Assembly: GCA_024741835.1 (NCBI GenBank)
Contig: JAENRP010000078.1
Location: 104,810 to 168,809, forward strand
Length of the DNA stretch: 64,000 nt
DNA from: Diplocarpon mali
Taxonomy: Eukaryota > Ascomycota > Leotiomycetes > Helotiales > Drepanopezizaceae
Direction: 5' to 3'
The notes under the pieces are model-generated. The model ran no database searches. It was not told the origin of the DNA and was given only the letters and a program-made list of their open reading frames with translations. Made by a program: the position numbers and the translations under genes. Below, piece by piece: positions 36,346 through 47,196 of the stretch; within the stretch, counting starts at the first letter, position 1, and each line of letters starts with the position of its first letter.

Positions 36346-37929
36346 TCAATCCCAGTACTTGATAGCCCCATCCAACCCTGCCGTGGCAACCTTACTCGTT
36401 TCCTGCGGGTGCCACTCGACGCACGTCACCGCACCATCACTAGCCTGCATTTTATGCCACATTTTACACGTTTTCCAGTCCCAGAAACACACATAGCCAC
36501 CACTGTCTCCAGACGCTACAAATTGGCCGTCGGGACTACACGCTACGTCGACCGCATAACCGGCATTGTTGTGCCCTTTGAACATTTTCTTCCTGTTCTG
36601 CCGGAACTTGTCGTTAGCGCCGTACACGAAGATGTTGTTATCTGACGACTGGTACGCGACGTATTTGCCGGAAGGGTGTAAAGATGCACGTGTCATGGGG
36701 TACATGTGCGGCTCAGCGATGTACTTGATAGGCACGGGGATGTTATAGTCCCATGCGCGGAGAGATTTGTCGTCGGATGTTGTCATAAAGCGACGGTTGT
36801 CGTCGACGAAAGTGATGGTGTTGATGGCTGCGAGATGGTGATCGTATTCCTGCACGATCTCGCGCGTGCGGATGTCGAACTGGATGATCTTCTTGTCCGA
36901 CATACCGGCCAGGAACTCGTTCGCGTGTTCGAGATCTGGATTGAACTTCACCACATGCGGCGTCTTGCCTGTCGTGAAGCGGTTTATGCATTGCCCAGTC
37001 TCCGTATCCCACAGTTTCATCATGCGGTCATAAGATGCAGTCAGGAACTGCGTGCCAGAGGTATTGAATGTGACATCCGACAAGGCCTTCGTATGCCCCG
37101 AATACGTCCTCAGCAGTTCCCGCGAATGATATACATCCCAGATTTTGACCGTCGTATCTGCGCTTCCCGAAAGCAGCAAATGTCCCGAGCCGGGGAAGAA
37201 GCGCAGCCCAGCAATCGGCTTCGTGTGGCTCCTCCAAGTATGTACCAGCTTCTTCGGCACGTAGTTTCTCGAGCTACCAGGCTCCTTGCGAAGATCTATG
37301 TCCAGATCCTGCGGGACATGCATGTATGACCGGCCCTGGTAGTCGTACTGCTCGCTGCCCTCGAACCTCGACGTCTCGGCGCCCAGCTCCTCGGCCTCTT
37401 TCCGCTTCGCAATAGCTTGTGGCAGCGCTGGTACCACGGCACCGCTCTCAACAACCGTCTCCTCTTCTTCAACCTCCTCGTATTCCTCGTCACTGGCCAG
37501 CTCTTCTCTGTCTTCGACATCTTCATATTCATCTGTCTTGTACCTTGCCCAGGGCCCCACGTACGCATTTTCGCCCTCTGCAATTGTCGCGTCCCCCTTC
37601 TTCTGCCTCTTGGCTCGTATTCGCGCAGCTTCTTCTTTCTGTGCTACTGCGCCCTGGTATTCTCTGCCTGGTCCGCGCTCCACTGCTCGATGTTGACTTC
37701 GAAAAGTATGTTCGCTGATATAAGTTTCCTCCGCGTAGCCAGTAAGAACATTCTTGCGCTTTAAGGAGTTCACTTCGTCTTTGAAAGGATTTGCTGGACC
37801 TTGGGTTGGTCGTGACAGGTCTTCTGCTGTATATTGAACCACTTCGTGGTTTTGACCTGCTGCTTGTCGAACTATTAGGGCGTTCTGAGGCGCCATGTTT
37901 GGCGGGTATGCCCCAAAGTCTGCCATCAT
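36346..37929 (-). CDS. CDC40: Pre-mRNA-processing factor 17 (Cdc40/Prp17)
   Basis: Intronless, 527 aa from the ATG at 37929; a second ATG follows directly at 37926. The frame is open 47 codons further upstream to 38070, but that part is basic and unlike the family, so it is probably 5' leader. The N-terminal half has the Prp17 hallmarks NPFKDEVN, the ..ISEHTFRSQ.. segment and a GPWARY motif, then an acidic stretch (EEYEEVEEEE). The C-terminal 300 residues form seven WD40 repeats with GH and WD pairs such as SGHTKALSDVTF and MMKLWD. The protein acts in the nucleus at the second catalytic step of splicing. Length and motif order are normal. Confidence 0.97.
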   Translation of the reverse strand: MMADFGAYPPNMAPQNALIVRQAAGQNHEVVQYTAEDLSRPTQGPANPFKDEVNSLKRKNVLTGYAEETYISEHTFRSQHRAVERGPGREYQGAVAQKEEAARIRAKRQKKGDATIAEGENAYVGPWARYKTDEYEDVEDREELASDEEYEEVEEEETVVESGAVVPALPQAIAKRKEAEELGAETSRFEGSEQYDYQGRSYMHVPQDLDIDLRKEPGSSRNYVPKKLVHTWRSHTKPIAGLRFFPGSGHLLLSGSADTTVKIWDVYHSRELLRTYSGHTKALSDVTFNTSGTQFLTASYDRMMKLWDTETGQCINRFTTGKTPHVVKFNPDLEHANEFLAGMSDKKIIQFDIRTREIVQEYDHHLAAINTITFVDDNRRFMTTSDDKSLRAWDYNIPVPIKYIAEPHMYPMTRASLHPSGKYVAYQSSDNNIFVYGANDKFRQNRKKMFKGHNNAGYAVDVACSPDGQFVASGDSGGYVCFWDWKTCKMWHKMQASDGAVTCVEWHPQETSKVATAGLDGAIKYWD

Positions 37930-38565
37930 ACGCCTGATTGTACGAGTCCTTCGGGCTCGATTGCGCTGGGTGAAAATATGGCAGTATTGTGTATGCAGTT
38001 GGCGCGAGTTGTTTTGCGACTTCAGAGACAAAGTCCTAGGTCGCGCATAAGAGCCGCGCGCTAGCGACATGGAGTTCAGCCTATCACGTGTTGATACATT
38101 AATACCTCATTATTCTCTTTGCCATTGGAGATTGGAATTTCAGGTCCTCAAATTGGTATTAAGCTTGATAATGGGTCTTGGTATCTGTGGGCAGAGTGAT
38201 AAGGCTGAAGGACAACAGATTCTCCAGGGACCTTATCACTGAACATAATTTGTGGACCACTCGTCACACTCATTATTAGCTAACAGGTACTTAACAAAAC
38301 AAGATCACAACATGCCATCGCCAGCATGCCTGATATTCCTAGGTGACATATCCATGCCACGCAGCACACCAAACTTAGCACGAGACTCCCAGCCGCCGTC
38401 CATCATGTCTAGTCGTTGAATATTCCCATACGTATTATCCTGTAAGCTTCACTTCTCTCTGTACACGCTCAGCCTCACGACCTCCTACTCGTAGGCCTTC
38501 GTCCACACTATACCCACTTCCACTCATACCAGCCCCCCATGTTTGCTTGCGATCGATGACTCCAG
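37930..38565. promoter_or_regulatory. CDC40 upstream region and ERV14 3' flank
   Basis: Both neighbours are on the minus strand, so this 636-bp gap holds the ERV14 3' end and the CDC40 promoter and leader. No distinct motif could be assigned. Confidence 0.4.
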
Positions 38566-39279
38566 TCAGTGCGATTCGTCGCGGATCAGGGCTACGATCA
38601 TCGAGTAGAGGTAGAAGAAGAACATGATCAGGTGGAAACCAAGCTTGACAAAGGATTCCTTTGCTCTGGTCAGCTCCCGCTCTCGAACACCATTCTCTTA
38701 CGCAAAGCTGTAGCTAAGAATTCCATACCTTTTTGTGTACATTAAGTTTCCGGAAAATCTCAGTAGCGTCTAGCATATGTGCATTGTCAAGGATTCTGGC
38801 GATCAATCAGCGTAGCCCTAACCAAAACGCCATTGCGTTCTCGCGCGAGTCCTGTTGAAGTCTGGAAAAACCTACTTCTTGACGTTGAAAGCAACAAGAG
38901 GCAGGTTGAGCAGCAGCGCAACCCAGTAGCCGTTGATAAGAAACAACAAGGTAAGAAAGCCGTGAACGGCTGCTTCGGGTATGATATAGGTGTTCAAGCG
39001 GTTGCATAGGTCGATAGGATTGATGTAGTCACTGAGCGAAACTCCATTAGCCAGTTTTCCCAGTTAATCCCGATACTCGTCCAATGCATTAAGCACAGCT
39101 GTACTCTTTTCGCTCGTTTGCGTGCAGGTTAAAAGAAGAGCATTATCAGTAACTCGAATTGTAGCAAAGAGTACGCACCATTCCAAATCACTGTACATGA
39201 TCGTGAAGAAGACCTGCAGGAACAGATTGACGGCATTGATCAAAACCGCCAACAGGTACAACCAAGCCTCGCCGGACAT
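38566..39279 (-). CDS. ERV14: ER-vesicle cargo receptor Erv14 (cornichon)
   Basis: Four exons (39279-39179, 39031-38876, 38795-38729, 38658-38566) give 138 aa, exactly the family size. The product starts MSGEAWLYL; an ATG directly before it (39282) would add one Met. It shows the cornichon features: three hydrophobic helices, SDLECDYINP after helix 1, the polar [10 protein letters not shown] loop, and the FFFYLYSMI helix near the C terminus. Erv14 is a COPII cargo receptor that exports transmembrane proteins from the ER and cycles to the Golgi. All introns are GT-AG and phases close. It is encoded in tandem with CDC40 on the same strand. Confidence 0.97.
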
Positions 39280-39993
39280 CATGACGGGCTACTTGAGTCG
39301 CGTTTTCGCGCGAAGTAATGAGTGATTTCTGGTGAGTACTGCGTTCGTGTTGCAGTGTAGCAGGTGTAAAGAGATGGTGGTGGATAAAGCTCGATTATGT
39401 CGCGCTGGAAGGTTTTCCAAGGTTCGAGAAGTGGGGAAGAGGCGGGAGGAGCACTGGAGGTGGCCAGACGGGAAAAATGGCGAGTGGGCAGGAGCGTGCG
39501 CGGGGTAAGGCAGAATCTTGACGCTATTCGCAGCTGTTGGGATATGGGGTCGAGGTAGGGAGAACGCGCAGGTGAAGGTGGAATGGCGAGAGTAGAGGTT
39601 TAGCAGATGGAGCTATCTTGCTGGCACAAAATCAGGGGAGCTTCGGCAGGTCCGGCTTGTGGTTGGCTCGTTTACAGTCCGGCGCCCTTGGTCGATATCA
39701 GCGAGCTTTTAGGACATCGCTGGGCATCTGGGAAAAGTAGTATATACGTAGTTGAGTTCTTCAAGGTGCTGATCTTCAGGTTGAAAGAAATCCAAGTATT
39801 TCAGGGACACCAGCATAATAAGGCCACAAGAGACGGCTTGTCACATGCCAGGGGTATATCAACTCTATCTTCCAAAGACAACGTGTCTCTTGCACTGATT
39901 AGCATTGATCCTGACACCGTGAAAATGCTCATATATAACGCAACGCCGCTCGGCCACACACCGATTCCACACCAAGGGTTTCCCTCTGCACAC
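39280..39993. other. ERV14 upstream region
   Basis: This 714-bp gap between two minus-strand genes holds the ERV14 promoter and the 3' flank of the aminopeptidase gene. A 164-codon plus-strand frame (39607-40101) crosses into the aminopeptidase last exon antisense and is judged a shadow. No motif was named. Confidence 0.5.
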
Positions 39994-41374
39994 CTAGGCT
40001 TTCTCCCCGATTTTTGCCTCTACCACAGGCATTGGTATCGGTCCTCCAGGGGAATCAGGCAGCCTCGCCGTCAACACCTCCACACCATCCGCAGTCACTA
40101 ACAAAGTATGCTCTGCAAAAAGTGAGCTATTTCCAGGCCAAGCAGCAAGACTGACTTACCAAATTGAGCTGTCCTCTTCCCATCAACTGTAGCACTAGTC
40201 CAATCATCCGGCCAGGTCTTATCTCTATAGCTTCCTAGCGCAATCATAGGTTCTATTGTGAAGCACATTCCCTCCTTGGCAGCACCTACAGCCTTATTCT
40301 TGGCATAGTGTGGAATGTTCGGCGCGCAGTGGAACTTGTCATTGATACCGTGTCCGCAGTATGCGCGAATGACACTACACTTTTTCGACTTTGCATACTT
40401 CTCGATAATGTTGCCATACTCTCGGAACAGTCCACCGGGCTTCACAGCCTTGATTGCTTCGTTCAGCGATTCTCGTGCAGTTTCGACGACTCGTACACTA
40501 TCGGGGTCTGCTTTGGCTTTGTCGCCAATGTAGTAAGTCTCATTCAGATCCCCATGATAGCCCCCATGGTATAGTGTGACATCGATATTGAGGATATCTC
40601 CGTCCAGAAGAACCCGTTGGTCAGGAATACCGTGGCAGATAATTTCGTTCAGAGACGTGCATACCGATTTGGGGAAATGGCCGTAATTTAGAGGCGAAGG
40701 ATATGACTGTGTACATTAGCGGGCACCCAATGTGAAGTGCTCAAACAGCTTGCCTCTCTTTCCAAACACGCATTATGGACGATCTCATCCAAGTAATCTG
40801 TGGTTACACCTGGCACCGCCGCTGTCGCTACAATATCAAGAACCTCTCTAGCCAGCCTACACACCTTCCGCATGCCCTCCTGAGCCGCACTGTCCAATAT
40901 GTCAATCTTCAAGCGACCAGCTGGAGTGTTCTCGCTCTTTGGGTAGCCATCTTTCCAGTAATCAGGGTACGGTATCGATTTAGGGACTTTTCTGGTAGCG
41001 GAAAGAGGGTAGACAGCACGCAAGGAGCCGGTGTAGTCGAAGCCAGGAAATGGATCGTAAAGACCATCTGCGCCTGGTTCAGAAACAGCTTTTGGGGCTA
41101 TAAGGTTAGGGAAAAAGTTACCCTTGATTTTGTGGAGGGCCTTGTGCGAGCTCTACCGCTCTGCTTAGTCTAAAGCTCGAGAATGGTGCTGAATATGACA
41201 GCCCAGCGCATCCTAGGGGAGGAATGAAAAACATACCCAACTCCGCTTAAAGCAATCCTGGGAACAGAAGAAACTGTCTTTAATGCCCAATTTGAGACAG
41301 GTCGGACACTGAAGAGTGCCGGCGTCGTTTCCGCATTCGACGCCGATACATATCCTAGCTTTTTCGGCCGTCAT
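39994..41374 (-). CDS. MAP1: Methionine aminopeptidase 1
   Basis: Four exons (41374-41237, 41152-40754, 40706-40160, 40112-39994) give 400 aa. The first exon encodes the eukaryotic MetAP1 zinc finger, with Cys at 9, 14, 23, 26, 37 and 41 and His at 49 and 53. The catalytic pita-bread domain follows. His204 lies in ICHGIPD, metal ligands Asp221 and Asp232 in NIDVT and HGDLNET, then a His in the [11 protein letters not shown] segment and Glu residues in FTIEPM and AQFEHT. It removes initiator methionine from nascent proteins at the ribosome. Intron 2 starts with GC instead of GT (GAG/GCAAGC ... ACAG, 47 nt); phase and family alignment both require it. The gene is divergent from BNA4. Confidence 0.96.
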
Positions 41375-41683
41375 GGTCGATTTGTATAGTTGCAGAACAA
41401 AACCGCGCGCAGATAATTGGTAGGAGAGTATGATGTGGGGATTGGAATACTCAGGCTGGAGGCAGTAAATGGCGGGGCAAATGAAAGTGCCGGGACAATT
41501 TTGGTCAGCCTCGTGTAATAAGAGGCGACGCATAGCCTATGACTATCACTAGAAAGGGTGTTCATAATAAGCGAATAAGACTCGGCGGCCGCACTCGGAG
41601 TCCACTTGTGACTGTCATAGATCCATCGCTGCTCTATAATTTTTCTTTATCCGCGATTGTCCAGAGTCGCGGTTCCACGATTA
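41375..41683. promoter_or_regulatory. Shared MetAP1/BNA4 upstream region
   Basis: The 309 bp between divergent start codons must serve both genes. It includes a GC-rich patch (GGCGGCCGC near 41583) and a TATAATTTTTC-like string at 41634, 50 bp before the BNA4 ATG. That string could be a TATA element, but this is only a guess from position. Confidence 0.45.
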
Positions 41684-43645
41684 ATGAGGCAAAAGACTGT
41701 TGTAGTTGGAGCCGGCCCGGTTGGTGCTCTTGCTGCTCTTTATGCTGCCCAAAGAGGTCATGATGTCGAGATATACGAGTTACGCAGTGGTACGTCTCTA
41801 TTACACTTCGCTGTTTGCTGCTTGGCTGCGGAAATTCTCTATTTACATTTCGGCTCTCCATATCTTTGCAGTCTTACGCTTTGTAGAGAATTGAAATGCA
41901 GTATTTCTATTCACTAATCCCCGATGTCCTTTCCTTTGAGTGGGTTGCGGAATCTAGTGGCCAGGGAGATGTCGTAGGCCCCCTCAACCTCTGGAGCTTA
42001 CCCAAGCTGCATAGCAGTTCGTCAATGAGTTTAACGAGGGCCCAATCTTCTCGATTTCTCTTCTGTTCGATTTTGGGATTGCAAATTCAAAGACTCAGTA
42101 CCGCAATCATGTACTTATATCATGCTTCTCCACTTTATCTAACTCGCCTACAGACCTCCGGGACCCCTCGACAACCCCCCTCATGTTCTCAAGATCCATC
42201 AATCTAGCATTATCGGAACGAGGTATCCATGCCATGCGATCATCAGGAAAGCAGGACCTTCTACAAAAAGTCACCAGCGAGACAATACCTATGCGAGGTC
42301 GAATGATCCATGGCAAATCTCCCTCTGGCCAGTTCACCGAGCTAGCTCAAGACTACGATATCCTCGGAAGGGTAGAGCCGCCCTCGATAAAATTCTGTAC
42401 ACTATCTGACCTTCCAACCAGTCTCTATATGCTGCGGATCGTGGCGGGCTCAACAAGACGCTCTTGGATGAACTGGAGTCCATGCCTAACGTAAAATTCT
42501 TCTTCAACCACAAACTCACCGGCGCTGATTTCAAACACCACAAAGCCTGGTTTGAAATCTCGCATACTGTTTCCTTGAAAGAAAGTACCGGAACTAGAGC
42601 ACGAGAAGTAGAGATCGACTTCGACCTCATGATCGGAGCAGATGGCGCTCACTCCGCAGCACGGTATCACTTGATGAAATATGCTCGTCTAGACTACCAG
42701 CAGACATACATTGATACCCTGTGGTGCGAGTTCTCCATCGAACCCAAAGCCGTTCAGACAGGACAGGAACCATCATCACGCTTCGCAATCTCACCGAACT
42801 ATTTACATATCTGGCCTGGCAAAGATTTCATGTTCATCGCAATTCCCAGCCTGGTACTCACCCCTTGTCACGTTTATGACCCTAGAGGCTAACATTATCA
42901 GGACGGCTCCTTCACATGCACCCTCTTCCTCCCCTCGTCTCACCTTCTCAGCCTTGAAAACGACCCCTCCTCTATCCCCTCCTTCTTCGACACCCACTTC
43001 CCCGGCGTCACCTCCCTAATCCCACCATCGACACTAACTGCCTCCTTCACGTCCAACCCGCACCTCCCACTCATCAGCATCAAGTGCCAGCCCTACCACT
43101 ACGCCGACGCCGTCGTCATCATTGGCGATGCCGCGCACGCCATGGTTCCCTTCTACGGACAGGGCATGAACGCTGGGCTCGAAGACGTCAGAGTCCTATT
43201 CGAGGTCTTCGACTCCCACGCGAGTGCAGCGCCACTGACGCCAGAATCAAGAGCCAAAGCACTGGCTTGTTACTCTCATCTCCGTACTCCCGACGCGCAC
43301 GCGATCAACGACCTCGCGCTGGAGAACTACACTGAGATGCGTGCCTCTGTCATCTCACCCCTGTACAAAGCGCGGAAATGGCTTGAGGAGACGATTTCTG
43401 TTTGGTTCCCAAGTTTTGGATGGCAGACCAAGTACTCGAGAGTGAGCTTTGGGAATGAAAGGTATAGCAAGGTGGTGAGACAAAGTGAAAGGCAGGGACG
43501 CTTGTTGGTTGGCGGGTTGACGGGTGTGCTTGGGATGCCTCTTCTCGTTGTGGGAATCGGAGTTTGTATAGCTTGGAGGAGGGGTAGTGTAAGTAGGTTC
43601 GAGGGTTCGAAGTTTAGGGAGGTCTTTGGGTTTTTGAGTGGTTGA
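41684..43645 (+). CDS. BNA4: Kynurenine 3-monooxygenase
   Basis: Four exons (41684-41789, 42154-42371, 42422-42853, 42902-43645) give 499 aa. This FAD enzyme hydroxylates L-kynurenine to 3-hydroxykynurenine in the tryptophan-to-NAD pathway, on the outer mitochondrial membrane. Features in order: [14 protein letters not shown]-binding fold at residues 10-20, the KMO-specific [10 protein letters not shown] block, NADPH/FAD-related [12 protein letters not shown] in the middle, [20 protein letters not shown] as the second FAD motif, and a hydrophobic anchor near 455-480. The first intron is unusually long for this window (364 nt). It joins ELRSD-LRDPST as in relatives, so no exon seems missing. 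The neighbour MetAP1 is functionally unrelated. Confidence 0.96.
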
Positions 43646-44543
43646 GGTACATAGAGAAGGAGGGACCTGAGATGATTCGCGTGGTATGATTAGTGCTGTA
43701 AGATTAATAGACTACTATGTGTACCGGGACTGTTTCGCGCGGGTACGCGGAAAGTTGACAGGAATTTCTCTGGGTGAGTGTTGACTGCCAATGCTAATTG
43801 CGCAAGTCTGAATAAATGCCATCTGGAGCTGATATACTACACGAAGGTCACCATTTCCATCGTTTGTTTAAGCATAATAATTTTTATTGCTAAGGGAATT
43901 TGCTTGGCCATCATTTCGCTTCACGGCTCTCCATGTTCCAACATTCAGCACCCACAAGAGTACCAGGAAGCCCTAGGCAGTCTACACACATGCTTCATCA
44001 TTTCGACACTAGATTCTACCTTACTCAATCTCGGATGGCACCTTGATTCGGCAACACTCGATCTCCAATGAATCGAGTATTCTACCAACAGCGACTTTGG
44101 AGCCACCAATAATCGTGCTTGAATACATCCTCGCATTCAAAGGGGAAATCATCACGCGCGAATCTGAGGGACGGCTGGTCCTTGTCCTCGTGGTCTATTC
44201 TTGTGATTTATTTGGCGCAACTCTAGAGTGTGGTATTTTCGAGCCTCGACCCGCGACCCACGACAGACTGGTTTAATTATTTATTTACTTATTTTCTGCC
44301 CTCTGCCAATGCCTCCCTAATCATTGCCGTGTGCTTGGCGAGTTTTGAGGTGGAGAACTCATTCGCTCTGGCCCGCAGGATTAAAGCTGCGTGGGGTTTG
44401 TGATGGCGGAAGAGATGGACGAGGTCGAAGTTTAGCGCGGCCTACGAAATCCTAAATCACCTGATTCATGAACGTCGAAGGATCAGTTTGGCCCGCAGGA
44501 GCTATTTCTATGGATGTCTCAAAAGGATAGCGTACGACTAATG
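43646..44543. other. Intergenic between convergent BNA4 and MET7
   Basis: This 0.9-kb region holds both 3' ends. Frames of 63-97 codons occur but overlap on both strands and show no domain. No repeat or RNA gene was found. Confidence 0.55.
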
Positions 44544-46205
44544 CTATATAGCATCTGCACCTTCAAGTATGCCCAAGGCCCGGCCAATCAAATGTACACT
44601 TCCTGTGATGAATGCTTGGACCTGTGCATCTCCCGTTGCTTGTCCCTCCGGACTTAACTTCCGAATATACGCAAACGCTTGCTCGAGACTAGTAAAGACC
44701 TGGACCGAAGTTGATGACGCTGAATCAAGAGACTTCCACTTTTCTGCGAAAGTGTTTTGCATCGTAAGACCAGCTAATGCTACAGGATCGGTAGAAAGGT
44801 TGACATGGTCTACGTTGATATCAAAGCATGCTCAAAATCGAGGATGGTTTCCAACTTACCTTTGCTTGATTGAGTGACTGGAACAGTAGGACAAAAGATG
44901 ACATGGTCAAACTTGATATCAGCCTCTGAAGAGATGGCGTTGAAAAGGCCTTCAAGAAGCTCTACAGACTCGCGGTGGCCTTGCTGATTGAAAATAAGAA
45001 CTCGGCGCCCGGGCCTATCTTCTCATTAGCGGGAACGGAACCCCGTGAAACTGAAGCACCTACTTTGAAGTAGCTTCTCTACTAAACCATTTCGCAGCCA
45101 CAATAATACTGTCTGCAGTGTGTGCACCGTCCATATACCACGTGATATTTCCTTCGACTTTTGATTCGCATCTTCCCCGCCAGACCACTTGCTCCAGCCC
45201 ATCGACAAATTCCCTGGAAAATTTGGCAGGGTCGGGCTGGAAGGCTGGATCAAGTTTCTTGAGCAAGGTTTCGGCCAAAGCCACTGCTAGACTCGCATTC
45301 GATTTCTGAAAGGGCGCATCAGGACGAATCTTGACACTGTCCAGGCGTCGGTCGAGGGCTACAGCACTGAACGATTTGACAGCCCGCTCCCTGGCCCGCT
45401 CTTCGACGACTTCCATGGCAGCTGGCAGCTGGACCACGCTGAGTGAAGGCACTCCCTTCTTTTGAATCCCAGCTTTGTGCCACGCAATCTTGTCGATGGT
45501 GTCGCCCAGCGTAAATGTATGGTCGATACCAAGCGTCGAGATCCCCGTAACGGCTGGTTGGTCCACGATGTTCGTGGAGTCGTATTCCCCTCCAACGCCA
45601 ACCTCGTAAATAGCCGCGTCAACATTCTCCTGCAGAAACGCATGATAGCTCATGAGATTCAGATACCGAAAGTAGGCCGGTTTCTCGAAAGGCACATCGG
45701 CCCCAACAGCCGCAGCTTCGAGCCTATCCCAGACTTCGAAAAAGTACTTTGCGAATAGCTCGGCGGATATCGGAGCAGAGTTGATCCGTATTCGTTCGCG
45801 AACGGCGACGAGATGTGGCGAGGTAAAGAGGCCGATGTTCTTGGGCGTGTCATGTGACTTTCTATACTGTGACAAGATTGAGTCAACATATGCGCAAGTA
45901 GAGCCCTTGCCTTTCGTGCCAGCGACGTGTACGATATTCAGTCTATTCAGATCGCGTTGCTGGAGCCACGTCAGCAGTACTCGCGGGGTTGAAATAGGCG
46001 TGGTACCGAGTACCCGATCCTAACCAGGCATTTCCTGATCTCGATGTTAGAGCCTTCGTCTATTCTGACATTGGAATCCCAACGCTTTTTGAGAACGTCG
46101 TATGGAGTCTGGAGAGTATTGAGGAGTTTTAGGGCGTCCTAGAAGATATCAATGAGAGCCTCGGAGCGGACGGCGATTTCTCACATCATAAGTTCTTGAA
46201 GCCAT
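44544..46205 (-). CDS. MET7: Folylpolyglutamate synthase
   Basis: Five exons (46205-46185, 46138-46007, 45959-45064, 45014-44860, 44809-44544) give 489 aa. The first exon codes only seven residues (MASRTYD). It joins DALKLLNTLQ and RIGYS, then QRDLNRLNIVHVAG across a 47-nt intron with a CTGAC branch site. The ATP-binding loop GTKGKGST is at 65-72. LFTSPHL, the YEVGVGGEYDSTN block, GIDH and the HKAGI segment follow, all typical of FPGS, and the C-terminal domain begins near 330. The enzyme adds glutamates to folates in cytosol and mitochondria, which retains them and supports methionine synthesis. The order of motifs and length are normal. Confidence 0.95.
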
Positions 46206-47196
46206 CACGGCGGAGCATCGTGACGAAGACGTGAGTCCCGAGGACGCGAGCTTGCAAGACCATGGGCTCCTGGTCCCCCATGGTATACAACTCTGCGATG
46301 TGAGCCGCATCAGAGCCGAGTAGGCAGCCTGTCAAAGGGCAATAGCTGTTGATTACGCCCTCCCTGTCTAGGTGGTAGTTGGTTGCTTTCAGACCGGCTT
46401 AGTCATCACATCTCGCTTTTCTGCCAGCTTCAATGGATGCCTGTCGCTACTCACAGGAGTTATTGGAGTTCGTCACAATAATTCCCAAAACAGGCATCGC
46501 AGCAGTTCAGTGTCGGCAAGGTATCATGACGAGGTACACCGTACACGGTATTTCTCTACAAAGGTCACCTCACTCATTCTAGGACTTCAAGTCCCGTGCT
46601 CCTCGCTTGGCACCAACATAGCTTTGCCCAAACTCCCCTTTTTCCAAACAACCAAAGGAGTTTTCGGTGGAGCCGGCGAAGCCTTAAGCCCTCCAGAATT
46701 CTATTCTCTCCTACCCACAGAAAAGCTTCAAGCACCTGGCTTCGGCAACCCTTACGGTTCGTTATACTAATACTGCCAGAGTCTGTACTTTTATCAAGAA
46801 ACCTACGTCGGGCTTTTCTAGAACGATGTTCAAAGAAGTCAAGGGAAGTCTGGGCTCTCCTTCTAAACTTTTGCTAAATGCTCCGATGATCACGTGTGCG
46901 TCACATGGGAGTTCTGAGTACGATTAAGCGATGTTTACTGCGGAGCACAGATGTGTGAACATAATGGTGGGGTATGAACTTTTGACGATGAGGCATAGCC
47001 TAATGTATGTTTACATTTGTGAATACAGAACTTGCCAAAGCTGAACGCCTTCAAGTGTAACCTTACCAGTATCTCCAGCAAACAACAAATGACACCACCA
47101 CACCAAAATTCCCTGGACAAGTAATACACTAGTTGTAAAAAGTAGACCAACGCCAATAAAAAGACATTCCACAAGCCACAGTCTCCCACCTCTCAA
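46206..47196. other. MET7 upstream region and chitinase 3' flank
   Basis: This gap lies between two minus-strand genes. It contains a possible small two-exon frame (46497-46455 and 46397-46186) that runs into MET7 exon 1; see findings. Plus-strand frames of 93-132 codons at 46372-46877 have no domain or introns and are not called. Confidence 0.45.

Noticed and set aside
36706..37329. 207-codon plus-strand frame
   Set aside because: Antisense shadow of the WD40 region of CDC40.
40000..46205. MetAP1, BNA4 and MET7 as a biosynthetic gene cluster
   Set aside because: They are unrelated housekeeping enzymes with no tailoring enzymes, backbone enzyme or pathway regulator nearby.
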